A stretch of 64,000 nucleotides of DNA from Rhodopirellula sp. Lineage in GTDB: Bacteria > Planctomycetota > Planctomycetia > Pirellulales > Pirellulaceae. Every line of letters begins with the position of its first letter. Within the stretch, counting starts at the first letter, position 1. The DNA lies in the NCBI GenBank assembly GCA_002690925.1, contig NZGD01000108.1:1-64000 (forward strand). Direction: 5' to 3'. A program made the translations under genes and the position numbers. This document shows positions 35,676 through 43,527 of this stretch, one piece after another. The notes under the pieces are model-generated. The model was given only the letters and a program-made list of their open reading frames with translations, ran no database searches and was not told the DNA's origin.

Positions 35676-35781
35676 GCGTTTTCACGCCTCATGAAGTGAA
35701 ACCCAAGGGTGCTACGAACAGTGCCTTTTGTTACAGCGCTGTTCAGGGCGGTTGATTGCTTACTAAGTTTCCGTCGACTGC

Positions 35782-36061
35782 TTATCGGCGATTCTTAGAA
35801 TCAAGGTTGGCGTTGAGCTGTTCCGTTGAAACAGTGGAATCGACACCGTCTTTCGGAAATGTTCACTTTCGCAATCCAAAGGATCGCATTGAGAACCACT
35901 CGGCGATAGTTGTCATTTGCCCAATGGTCATGAAAGTGGCCACCAGTCAAGCCAGGGCCGCCATCTCCGTCAGTTCGTCTAAGGTCAATATGATTGCTTC
36001 GGCTCTTGCGGTTGACGCTTGATAGGTCGATAGGGGGTGTTTTGATAAACATGGGGTCCAT
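35782..36061 (-). pseudogene. Broken ThuA-like gene, C-terminal remnant
   Basis: On the minus strand, one frame reads LTGGHFHDHWANDNYRRVVL followed by NAILWIAK, the characteristic C-terminus of ThuA-like (trehalose-utilisation type) glutamine-amidotransferase-fold proteins. At about 35861 the frame shifts by one base, and the expected tail continues in another frame as PKDGVDSTVSTEQLNANLD to a TAA at 35782. Upstream of 36061 the ThuA N-terminal motifs are missing. A sequencing or assembly error could explain the single shift, but not the missing N-terminus. It lies downstream of the SMP-30 gene on the same strand. Confidence 0.7.
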
Positions 36062-36331
36062 CGCGAACTTCGTCAGACGGCACAGCGGTCAGGAAGGAAA
36101 CAAAATTGAGCCCATCAATCTCGGTTAATTTTTCACCCGGCATGTCGCCAATAAAACGCATGTTGAAATACCGTTCGTCCTTGGCCTGAAACGGTTTTAC
36201 ACCACGGCTGATTCACTAATCGAATCGAACCATTGCCAATTTCAAACTGGCCCAGATTACTCCACTGCCCACGTGAGGGATTTCACTCTGGATTGGATAT
36301 CATCCAAATGGGTATTGATCTGTTCGACGGA
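36062..36331 (-). other. Gene remnants between the SMP-30 gene and the ThuA remnant
   Basis: Two minus-strand frame fragments look coding but have no intact start or stop: SRGQWSNLGQFEIGNGSIRL (about 36205-36290, reminiscent of golvesin/carbohydrate-binding beta-sandwich ends) and MRFIGDMPGEKLTEIDGL (about 36055-36165). I could not assign the second. They fit decayed genes. Confidence 0.35.
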
Positions 36332-37405
36332 TCATTTCTTCAGCTTCAAGCGGGCGACGTAGGCAAAAGTGGTCACATAAAGATACTCCTCGTTCTCATC
36401 AAAACAGCAATTGGTAACTGGGTCTGGAAGCCTGATTGTCGCCATGTTCTTCCCCTCTGGGGAAATCACAAGCACTCCACCAGGCCCTGTTGCGAAAAGG
36501 TTGCCGCTTTTGTGCATCTTCATTCCATCAAACCAACCGGCGTCACTCTCCTCGAAAGGTCCTTTGAAGAAGACATCACCAGTACCATCCTCAGTAGAGA
36601 AACGCCATATCTTTGGGTCCTGCATATCTGAGCTCCCGACGTAGATCCATTTCTGATCCGGAGAGAGGGCAATTCCATTGGGCAGTTTCATGTCGTCACT
36701 TACCAGTGAAACTTTGCCAGTAGCCGCTTCATAGCGATAGATCCCGCAGTAAGGGATCTCTCGTTTGTCATCGACAAACACCATTGCCTCGCCTGGAAAG
36801 CTGTTTGCAATATCACAGTGTCCATAAGGAGGATCGGTAAAGTAGATATCACCATTCGCCGCAAGGGTCAGATCATTTGGACTATTTAATCGTTTGCCTT
36901 CATAGGTCGCAATGAGCGTTGAGAGACCTTCTTGATTGAGGTTGCCAAGGGACAACTTGGCAAGTCTCCGGTCTCCATGCTGGCAGATGATGAGATCCCC
37001 TGCAGGATCCAGAGCAAGACCATTGGATCCCAGGATTCCACCTTCGAAGAAAGGAACCGTTCCTGTATGTCCACTCGGAGACAGGAACACGCCCAAGCCA
37101 TTTTTCTCGGACCACTGATAAATCTTATTTCCCTTCACATCCGAAAAGAGAAGTGTCTTCGTGGAAGGAATCCAGAGGGGGCCCTCCGCAATTTCGATCT
37201 CCTCTGTTTCAGTGATGACCTCGAACTGGATCGACTCGTCGAGAATTACGTCCAGGCTCCGGTCATGAAGCTCGATCTGGCAGATCTGGTTTGCTCGGAT
37301 CGCCGCTCGATCGTTGGCTTTGGGAGACTTGATTTCAGTCTCTTGGCAGAGTCCGAAGGTCGGGAGAAGGACCGCTATAAAAAGTGGGATGAAATGCTTA
37401 TGCAT
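36332..37405 (-). CDS. SMP-30/gluconolactonase-like protein, exported
   Basis: A 357-residue calcium-dependent lactonase-type six-bladed propeller. The ATG at 37405 (AAAGG upstream) starts a signal peptide (HKHFIPLFIAVLLPTFGLC). Family motifs: EGPLWIPSTKTLLFSDV with the metal-binding Glu, LNSPNDLTLAANGDIYFTDP with Asn and Asp ligands, and LPNGIALSPDQKWIYV. Members open sugar lactones to acids. Export suggests action in the periplasm on oligosaccharide-derived lactones. Downstream on the same strand are decayed genes (ThuA type), so it may be the survivor of a larger sugar-utilisation cluster. Confidence 0.9.
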   Translation of the reverse strand: MHKHFIPLFIAVLLPTFGLCQETEIKSPKANDRAAIRANQICQIELHDRSLDVILDESIQFEVITETEEIEIAEGPLWIPSTKTLLFSDVKGNKIYQWSEKNGLGVFLSPSGHTGTVPFFEGGILGSNGLALDPAGDLIICQHGDRRLAKLSLGNLNQEGLSTLIATYEGKRLNSPNDLTLAANGDIYFTDPPYGHCDIANSFPGEAMVFVDDKREIPYCGIYRYEAATGKVSLVSDDMKLPNGIALSPDQKWIYVGSSDMQDPKIWRFSTEDGTGDVFFKGPFEESDAGWFDGMKMHKSGNLFATGPGGVLVISPEGKNMATIRLPDPVTNCCFDENEEYLYVTTFAYVARLKLKK

Positions 37406-38090
37406 TCTAGTAACCTTTTTAAAATCAATAATGAAAGCTTCTAAGCGTAACAAAATAGTCTTTTTTCTAAAGCAAAAAGAATCGTCTTTACCGCAGAATC
37501 ACGTGCACGATCGTTTTCATTGTTAATGAATCATGCGTCCATTGTCCAACGATTGAGCATACCCTTGGGCAACTCGGAAATAATTCAACTAGCTCAGCTC
37601 GCTTGGATGACCATTCATTGGACAATTTCAAGTACTACGCATTTTTTTCAACCGATTTGTGTCGGCGCTCTTAATCCATGAAGCAACAGCAGCACGGACA
37701 TCATCACAGATAGATTCTTCTTTTGGCCAGGCGTTAAACACAAACTTAACAACAGCGCTCGGTGCGTCCATCCGACATGCATTCATCAGTCGAACGCCAT
37801 TATTTCATTCATGCATTTGTGGTGGATGCGGTGGCTTTGCTTCTATCAATAAAGTTTCGTTTCCTGCGCATCAACTACATTTTCGTGAAATCCAGTGCAA
37901 AGCCTGGTGGCAATGAACAGCAGGACAGAAAATCTCACGGTTTGTTGTCGCTGAAAGTATGGTAGTCGTGGGCTTGTGTTTTGATGCATGCACGACCATT
38001 CACCTGTATTGCCAGCGCAAGTGGTTTTTAGCGATGAATGGCATCGATAAAGCGACTCCGGCAAGGCACAGGTCGATGTGCTGCGGATGC
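37406..38090. other. Large intergenic stretch
   Basis: Nearly 690 bases without a firm gene except the doubtful short frame at 37628-37786. A 9-bp inverted repeat (ATTGTCCAA at 37541, TTGGACAAT at 37618) brackets 68 bases; it is too short to call a mobile element. Together with the ThuA remnant next door this looks like a decayed accessory patch. Confidence 0.35.
37628..37786 (-). CDS. Short possible coding sequence, 52 residues
   Basis: An open frame in the large gap 37406-38090, beginning with MNACRMDAPSAVVKFVF and containing DDVRAAVASWIKSADTNR. The amino-acid make-up looks like a real protein, but there is no ribosome-binding site, and the frame is closed by a stop 30 bases upstream of the ATG. 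It may be the tail of a decayed gene or a small gene of its own. I do not recognise it. Confidence 0.2.
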   Translation of the reverse strand: MNACRMDAPSAVVKFVFNAWPKEESICDDVRAAVASWIKSADTNRLKKMRST

Positions 38091-39002
38091 TTATTGGCTT
38101 GCGATTCCTGCGTGCATGCTAGCCAGCTGTACCGTCATCCCATGAATGGACACGATGTCTTTCACATCAGGCGCATATCCCCCTGCCATGGCAATGGCCA
38201 AAGGAATATCGCGTTCGTGACACCATTGCATGACAGTTCGATCCCGCTCTGCCAATCCTTTCTTTGACAAGTCGAGTCTGCCAAGGCGATCGTGTTTGTA
38301 GGGATCTGCGCCAGCGAGAAAAATAGCAAGGTCAAATGGCTGTTCGCTGTCAAGTTGCTCGAGTGCACTGTTGAGCGCAGTCATGTATTGTTCATCAGTC
38401 GTCCCGTCATCAAGATCGATATCAAGATCGCTGGGTGATTTTCGTATGGGAAAGTTTTTGACTCCATGAAGTGACAATGTGAATGCGGTGTGGTCGCCGC
38501 CGAGTATTTCGGCAGTTCCATTTCCTTGGTGCACATCAAGATCGATCACACAAGCGCGTTGGATTAACTTCTCTTGCTGCAAAGTACGAATCGCAACTGC
38601 GGCATCATTGAAGACGCAGTAGCCTTCCCCTGCATCACGCATAGCGTGGTGGGTGCCACCTGCCAGATTCACCGCAATGCCATCAGTCAGTGCGGCACGA
38701 CTTGCGGCTAGCGTTGCCCCCGTGCTGCGGCGTGATCGTTCCACCATCTTTGGCGACCATGGAAACCCGATTCTGCGTATTTCGCTGTTGCTGAGCGTCC
38801 CGTTGCGGACCGCCGTTACGTACCGTTCGGTGTGACAGGATAGTAGTTGTTCATCTGTAGCCGCAGGTGGGACGATCAGCAAATCCTGCAGGTGATGATG
38901 GCTGCGTACGACATGCTGGCGAAGGTGGCGGTATTTGACCATCGGAAAACGATGGCCCTCTGGCAGTGGCAGGTCGAAATGATCGGTGTAATAAATTTTC
39001 AT
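38091..39002 (-). CDS. Histone deacetylase-family amidohydrolase
   Basis: A 303-residue zinc deacetylase of the arginase/deacetylase fold, starting at ATG 39002 (an in-frame TTG lies two codons earlier). Active-site elements: AGGTHHAMRDAGEGYCVFND (the His-His pair), VIDLDVHQGNGTAEI (Asp and His zinc ligands), FLAGADPYKHDRLG (third ligand) and MAGGYAPD with the transition-state Tyr. Bacterial members deacetylate polyamines or other small acetylated amines, or act in acetoin use; which applies here is not visible. No signal peptide. It stands alone. Confidence 0.92.
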   Translation of the reverse strand: MKIYYTDHFDLPLPEGHRFPMVKYRHLRQHVVRSHHHLQDLLIVPPAATDEQLLSCHTERYVTAVRNGTLSNSEIRRIGFPWSPKMVERSRRSTGATLAASRAALTDGIAVNLAGGTHHAMRDAGEGYCVFNDAAVAIRTLQQEKLIQRACVIDLDVHQGNGTAEILGGDHTAFTLSLHGVKNFPIRKSPSDLDIDLDDGTTDEQYMTALNSALEQLDSEQPFDLAIFLAGADPYKHDRLGRLDLSKKGLAERDRTVMQWCHERDIPLAIAMAGGYAPDVKDIVSIHGMTVQLASMHAGIASQ

Positions 39003-39252
39003 GGACAACGATCACATCGTGTCGTAGAAGCGAATGAGACAGACAGATTCAACGTAATTGTAGAGGGTTAGCAACGTAGCACTGGACTTGTATTGTGCTT
39101 CAGAGAATCATCAGTGGATGTAACCATTTCAAGGATCCACCTAGAATAGTGCCGTGGTCCTGATCATAAGATCACACCACGTTTCGTGGAGATCGGTTGA
39201 TGACTTGCCCGGTAATCGTTGCCGACTAACTCTTGTCTGGAAAGACTGTGAA

Positions 39253-40719
39253 TCACGGAAGAGGTGCAGTGAAGTTGACCTCAATTTCATCCTTGTCTTT
39301 GATGATCCGTCCCAAAACCACGACTTTCTCCGCCAGAGGCAGACTCAATTTGCCACTGATGTTTAGAATGCGACCTGAATCCAGGGTGAGGATTTGGTTT
39401 TTGGCTGTAGTCCCCGGTTTGCCAATCAGCACAATGCCTTGTGCTGAGCGCTGAGGGTAGTCCAGCCACGTTACTGCCGCTTCCTGAAGTTGCTTCAGTG
39501 CTTTTGATTGGGTAACTGCATTGGCCAATGCTGGAAGTGCAGCAGGGTAGTTCTGTGTCGTTTCACAAGCTTGCGCGATTTTCTCGTAGGCTACTGCCAA
39601 GGTGTCTGTATCAATGGTTTGGTGACCCGCATCAAGTCTTTTGATTGCTTGAATCGCAGCTGTAACCTCGCGCATGGCTTGTGCAGGTACCGAGTCCATC
39701 GATTTTGCTTCTGCAGTGTCAGCGTTTAATTGTTCAGATCGTTTTATTTGACTTGCGGCAATGATGGTGGCTGGTGAATCGGTATTGTTGCTGTTGGTTT
39801 TGGAAACTACTGGCTCAGGTTCCTTCAGCAGTCCGGATTCAGTATTTGTATTCGCTAAGGTGTTTGGTAGTTCAAGCGGATTTGTATTTTCGCTGGACAG
39901 CGAAGTCTCGAGGGTGGTCTCGGTTTCTTCACTGGCAGCAGTTGGAGTCGAAGTGGTGGGTGTCGTTTGATTCAGATTACTTTGATCAGCAGATTTCGGT
40001 GAGTTGTCGGGAGCAAAAATCTGATCGAGCGCAGATTGACTTGGGTCGTCAGCTTCCTGCATTGCCTCATCGAAGTCCGTTGTGTCAAGTTGCTGGCCGT
40101 CGAAGCTCTGGGGTGTATTACCGTTGTCAGTATTTGCATCATCCTGGAACGGAAGTAGTTCCCGTAGTGATCTTGTCTGCCCATCGAATGGCCAGAAACC
40201 CAAGTCAGGGGCACGCCCAGCAGCCAAGAGAATTGCAAGGGCGATTGGCACTGAAAGCAATCCACCGACAACGACTTGCACTATCGATCGAATACCCGAC
40301 CCACCTTTTTTTCTGCGGTTGGGGCGTGGGGATACGGTCGTCGGTGCCGCTTGGGGTCCGCCGCTGGCACTCCACGCGACATCCGTTTGTCCACTTTCAG
40401 CACCAAAGTTCAGTGCTGTTGGATCCCACTGTTGGCCGTTGCCGGAAGCCTCATGCGTCTGAAGCTGATCCAAAGCCCCGGTTGATGCATCAGGAAGCGA
40501 TTGAATTCCAGCTGCATAATAACTGTCAACGGGTTCCATGATCGTCATGGGTTCGCCATCGGCCGTCAGGATTTGTAACGCGGGTGGAAGATGATTGAGC
40601 ACTTCCGCGAGTGGAAACGTCTCGTGACACCAAGGACACATCGCATAGGCGTCGTCTGGCAGTGTCCCCAGGGGAACACGAAACCCTTCCTGGCACCGTG
40701 GGCAATTCGAGATAATCAT
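39253..40719 (-). CDS. Zinc-ribbon membrane protein of unknown function
   Basis: A 488-residue protein. The ATG at 40719 has AAAGG 5 bases upstream and gives an N-terminus with two CxxC knuckles (NCPRCQEGF and MCPWCHETF), a small zinc ribbon similar to the MJ0042 type. A Gly/Pro-rich stretch and one membrane helix follow (about 165-190, VVVGGLLSVPIALAILLAAG), then a long Asn/Thr/Ser/Glu-rich linker and a folded C-terminal part (AVAYEKIAQACETTQNYPAAL and IVLIGKPGTTAKNQILTL). I know no function. It lies 88 bases downstream of the carboxypeptidase gene on the same strand. Confidence 0.65.
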   Translation of the reverse strand: MIISNCPRCQEGFRVPLGTLPDDAYAMCPWCHETFPLAEVLNHLPPALQILTADGEPMTIMEPVDSYYAAGIQSLPDASTGALDQLQTHEASGNGQQWDPTALNFGAESGQTDVAWSASGGPQAAPTTVSPRPNRRKKGGSGIRSIVQVVVGGLLSVPIALAILLAAGRAPDLGFWPFDGQTRSLRELLPFQDDANTDNGNTPQSFDGQQLDTTDFDEAMQEADDPSQSALDQIFAPDNSPKSADQSNLNQTTPTTSTPTAASEETETTLETSLSSENTNPLELPNTLANTNTESGLLKEPEPVVSKTNSNNTDSPATIIAASQIKRSEQLNADTAEAKSMDSVPAQAMREVTAAIQAIKRLDAGHQTIDTDTLAVAYEKIAQACETTQNYPAALPALANAVTQSKALKQLQEAAVTWLDYPQRSAQGIVLIGKPGTTAKNQILTLDSGRILNISGKLSLPLAEKVVVLGRIIKDKDEIEVNFTAPLP

Positions 40720-40807
40720 GGTGACCTTTGAGAAGCAGTGGAGGAATACGAAAGTGTAACGGAACGACCGAAAAAAATCAGGTCGATCTGGGAGCTGAGC
40801 TCTGCTG

Positions 40808-42337
40808 TCAACTTTCAACGATTCCGTAGAGAGGTTCCAGTTTCGACTTGAGGTATTTGACCAGATGGGTGGCGTTAAGTGGTTCTCCGGTTGCTCTCTC
40901 GATCAGCTCAGAACCACTGTAACAGCGACCATCGAAGTGGATTCGTTCACGTAGCCAATCCAGTAGCAGTCGGAATTCACCTTGCGAAAATAGTTCGTCG
41001 AGGTCACCAATCTGTTTACTGGCGGCATCGAAAAGTTGTGCTGCCGCTGCATTTCCCAGCGTGTAGGTTGGGAAATAACCGATCAAGCCAGCACTCCAGT
41101 GAACATCCTGCAAAACTCCATTGGCATCAGAGGAAGGGCAAATTCCCAAGTCACTCTGGTAACGAGCATTCCATGCTTCAGGCAGGTCCTTGACTTTCAG
41201 GGAACCATCAATCAATTGCTGTTCGAGATCAAAACGAATGATGATATGCAAGTTGTAGGTTGCTTCGTCCGCTTCAACTCGAATTAAACTTGGGCGCACT
41301 GTATTGATCGCAAAGTGAAAGGTATCAAGTGAGATGCCATCAAGTTGTGACTGGAACGCCTCGTTGGTCTGTGGATAAAGCCATTCCCAAAACGGGCGAC
41401 TGCGACCTACCTGATTCTCCCACAACCTCGACTGGGACTCATGAATCCCCAATGAGACATAAGATCCTGGAGGTAGTCCAAACCAATCGGGTCGCAACCC
41501 CTGCTCATACATGCCGTGGCCCGCTTCATGCATTGTTCCGAACAAACCTGCGGGCAGCCAATGAGGATCGTACCGAGTCAGGATGCGGCAATCATTTGGA
41601 CCAAGCGTAGTGCAAAATGGATGAGAGGTTTCATCTAATCGGCCTCGCTCAAAGTCAAACCCGATCTGTTCAGCGACATAATGGCTTAAATCCCTTTGGT
41701 CATCAATGCAGTAGGTTCGCTCTAGAATACTTGTGTCTGGTTGCTGGGGGGACTCTTTGATCGCAGCGATTAATTGGACTAGTGGCGCTCGCAGATCATC
41801 AAATACCTGCTGTATGTCGTCTACTTTTGCATCGGGTTCGTATTCGTCCAGCAACGCTTCATAGACGCTTCGATCCGTTCCTTCACTAAGTCGTTGGCCT
41901 GCTTCACGTTTCAAGTCGATGACATGCTCGAGTGTCTCTTCAAAGATTGAAAAATCATCGGCTTGCCGAGCAGCATCCCATGTTTGTTGTCCACGTACTG
42001 TTGCTTGTGAGATGCGTTCGACGAGTTCTGTAGGTAATTTGCAATCACGTTGCCAGTCCCGATGCAATTGCTGCGCAGTAGCGGCCACCGCGTCGTGTGG
42101 GTCTTCGTTTTCGCATTCCTGAATCAGTTGCTGCAGGTCATCTCCGTAACCGGAATCTGTGCGCCGTTCATGTACGAGGGCCCGCAGGGTTGAGATTTGT
42201 TGAGCACGATACTCCCCAGCAGCTATCGGCATACCGGTCCGCTCATCCCATTCAAGCGTGTCAGCCGTGGAGTGCAGTAACATGGCCTCACGGGCTCTTG
42301 CACATACCGAGTCGAAACGTTCCTGGCTGACTGACAT
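40808..42337 (-). CDS. Metallocarboxypeptidase, family M32
   Basis: A 509-residue zinc carboxypeptidase that removes C-terminal residues from peptides in the cytoplasm. The zinc motif HEAGH is at residues 270-274 in MHEAGHGMYEQG. Other M32 marks: LEWDERTGMP near the N-terminus, IGIHES-type segment SLGIHESQSRLWENQVGRS with the third ligand Glu, TYNLHIIIRFDLEQQL, and DVHWSAGLIGYFPTYTLGN. The length is exactly that of the family. AAGGAA is about 10 bases before the ATG. It is probably co-transcribed with the zinc-ribbon gene downstream. Confidence 0.95.
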   Translation of the reverse strand: MSVSQERFDSVCARAREAMLLHSTADTLEWDERTGMPIAAGEYRAQQISTLRALVHERRTDSGYGDDLQQLIQECENEDPHDAVAATAQQLHRDWQRDCKLPTELVERISQATVRGQQTWDAARQADDFSIFEETLEHVIDLKREAGQRLSEGTDRSVYEALLDEYEPDAKVDDIQQVFDDLRAPLVQLIAAIKESPQQPDTSILERTYCIDDQRDLSHYVAEQIGFDFERGRLDETSHPFCTTLGPNDCRILTRYDPHWLPAGLFGTMHEAGHGMYEQGLRPDWFGLPPGSYVSLGIHESQSRLWENQVGRSRPFWEWLYPQTNEAFQSQLDGISLDTFHFAINTVRPSLIRVEADEATYNLHIIIRFDLEQQLIDGSLKVKDLPEAWNARYQSDLGICPSSDANGVLQDVHWSAGLIGYFPTYTLGNAAAAQLFDAASKQIGDLDELFSQGEFRLLLDWLRERIHFDGRCYSGSELIERATGEPLNATHLVKYLKSKLEPLYGIVES

Positions 42338-42641
42338 TTTGTGGTGTTTCCTTGATGTACAGCTGATTGAATGAAGTTAAAAGCGTAACGTGTGTGAGTC
42401 CGTGCGCCATCACCGGATGATACGAATAGGAACCGGTATAAGTGTGGGGCACTGACCTCGCGTGGGTTACTGGTGTGCTGGGCCAAGTACAGATTGGCGA
42501 GAATCTTGCTGTCACTCAGTAGTGCCCAGATGTGGGTTTCTCCGCGTCCTATTGACAGAACTAAGTTCGGTCACCGGCACGTTCCTTGTGGGAACGCCTG
42601 GTGAGGTGCGACGACTTTTAAAGTCCTGCTGCGGCGTTGAT
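42338..42641. other. Intergenic stretch
   Basis: Holds the stem-loop at 42571-42604 and the carboxypeptidase promoter; no gene seen. Confidence 0.35.
42571..42604 (-). other. Long imperfect stem-loop after the 42642-43190 gene
   Basis: TCACCGG and CGTTCC (42571-42585) pair with GGAACG and CTGGTGA (42591-42604) around a TTGTG loop, with a small internal bulge. It is followed on the plus strand by a 13-base palindrome (42613-42625). It lies just downstream of the unknown minus-strand gene. There is no T-run on either strand, so it is more likely an mRNA-end or processing structure than a classical terminator. Confidence 0.4.
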
Positions 42642-43190
42642 TTACGAGAGTAAAAGTGGCCCGCCCTCAGACGGTCCGCGTTCCCACTCACGGCGTACTT
42701 CCCGCAGTCCGTATGCGCACATTTCAAACTCACTGCTGAGTTGATGAAGTAGATCGCTGGATGGTCGATGTGCATCTCCTTCGATCTCGGCAGCGATTGC
42801 ATAGGCTCTCTTGCCTTGCTTGCAGTAGTCCAGAAACCCATCGGGCGATTGCTCAGGTTTTAGACGCCTCAGTCGCTCGGGATACATCCCGGACCAAAAC
42901 AGTGTGACATCACCGATGTGTCGGTGAACATCCCGTTTGGCAAGACCCATCCGTTTTTCGGCCTCGCTCAACATTTGGAAAAGTTCGGTCGCAGGACGTC
43001 CGTTCGAACGCCGGACACGATGGAGTGAATCGAGTCTGATAAACCTCAGCATCATGTCGCTGAGGTAGTCGATTAGTTGGACATCTGCGACGCCCAGTTT
43101 TGACTGGAAAATATATTCGCTTAGACCACTGAAGAACCGTTCGATGGTTGACCGGTTGGGCGAATTGTCTGAGGTCTTCTCGGGCTTCAT
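42642..43190 (-). CDS. Hypothetical protein, 182 residues
   Basis: The ATG at 43190 follows a perfect AGGAGG by 7 bases, which decides the start. The product is helical, without signal peptide or membrane segment: TIERFFSGLSEYIFQSKLGVADVQ, then a basic RVRRSNGRP loop and a C-terminal helix EFEMCAYGLREVRREWE. It carries 'pseudo-repeat' free sequence and no motif I recognise. The composition and strong ribosome-binding site argue that it is a real gene. It is transcribed divergently from the amidohydrolase gene across about 340 bases. Confidence 0.75.
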   Translation of the reverse strand: MKPEKTSDNSPNRSTIERFFSGLSEYIFQSKLGVADVQLIDYLSDMMLRFIRLDSLHRVRRSNGRPATELFQMLSEAEKRMGLAKRDVHRHIGDVTLFWSGMYPERLRRLKPEQSPDGFLDYCKQGKRAYAIAAEIEGDAHRPSSDLLHQLSSEFEMCAYGLREVRREWERGPSEGGPLLLS

Positions 43191-43527
43191 GTTCAGCCTC
43201 CTAAGTTCAGCCTCCATGCCGGCGTTGTTTATCACTCGCCATGCCTCTTACTTCTACAATTAATACGGCAATCGGCGCCGGTCAAGGCTGTTTTACGCTT
43301 AACTGCACAAACCCGGCATTTTTAGTCCCGCAGTATGGGGGTTGGAACTCTGCGGAAATCAGTGGTTGCTCAGTAGAATCCGCAATTCGGTCTCATTTGT
43401 AAACCTGCGGAGTTGAGTTTCAGAAACCCAGGTTTCCCCACTCAAATAATGCGTGGTCAAGCAGCAGGAAATGAAAGCTTGAACTATGCTGTGAGAAGGT
43501 TTTTGTAGCTCCTAGTTTAAAAGTTGA
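43191..43527. other. Divergent intergenic region
   Basis: Between the hypothetical gene and the amidohydrolases. A duplicated GTTCAGCCTCC lies at about 43191-43216, and a CCGCAG/CTGCGG stem at 43328-43355. No RNA gene recognised. Confidence 0.3.

Noticed and set aside
35717..35743. AACAGTGC/GCGCTGTT stem after moxR as a terminator
   Set aside because: Good stem but no T-run; followed by G-rich sequence.
37541..37626. 9-bp inverted repeat as ends of a small mobile element
   Set aside because: Too short, no flanking target duplication, no second copy seen in the window.
39774..40541. 255-codon open frame on the plus strand
   Set aside because: Antisense to the zinc-ribbon protein gene, overlapping its low-complexity linker.
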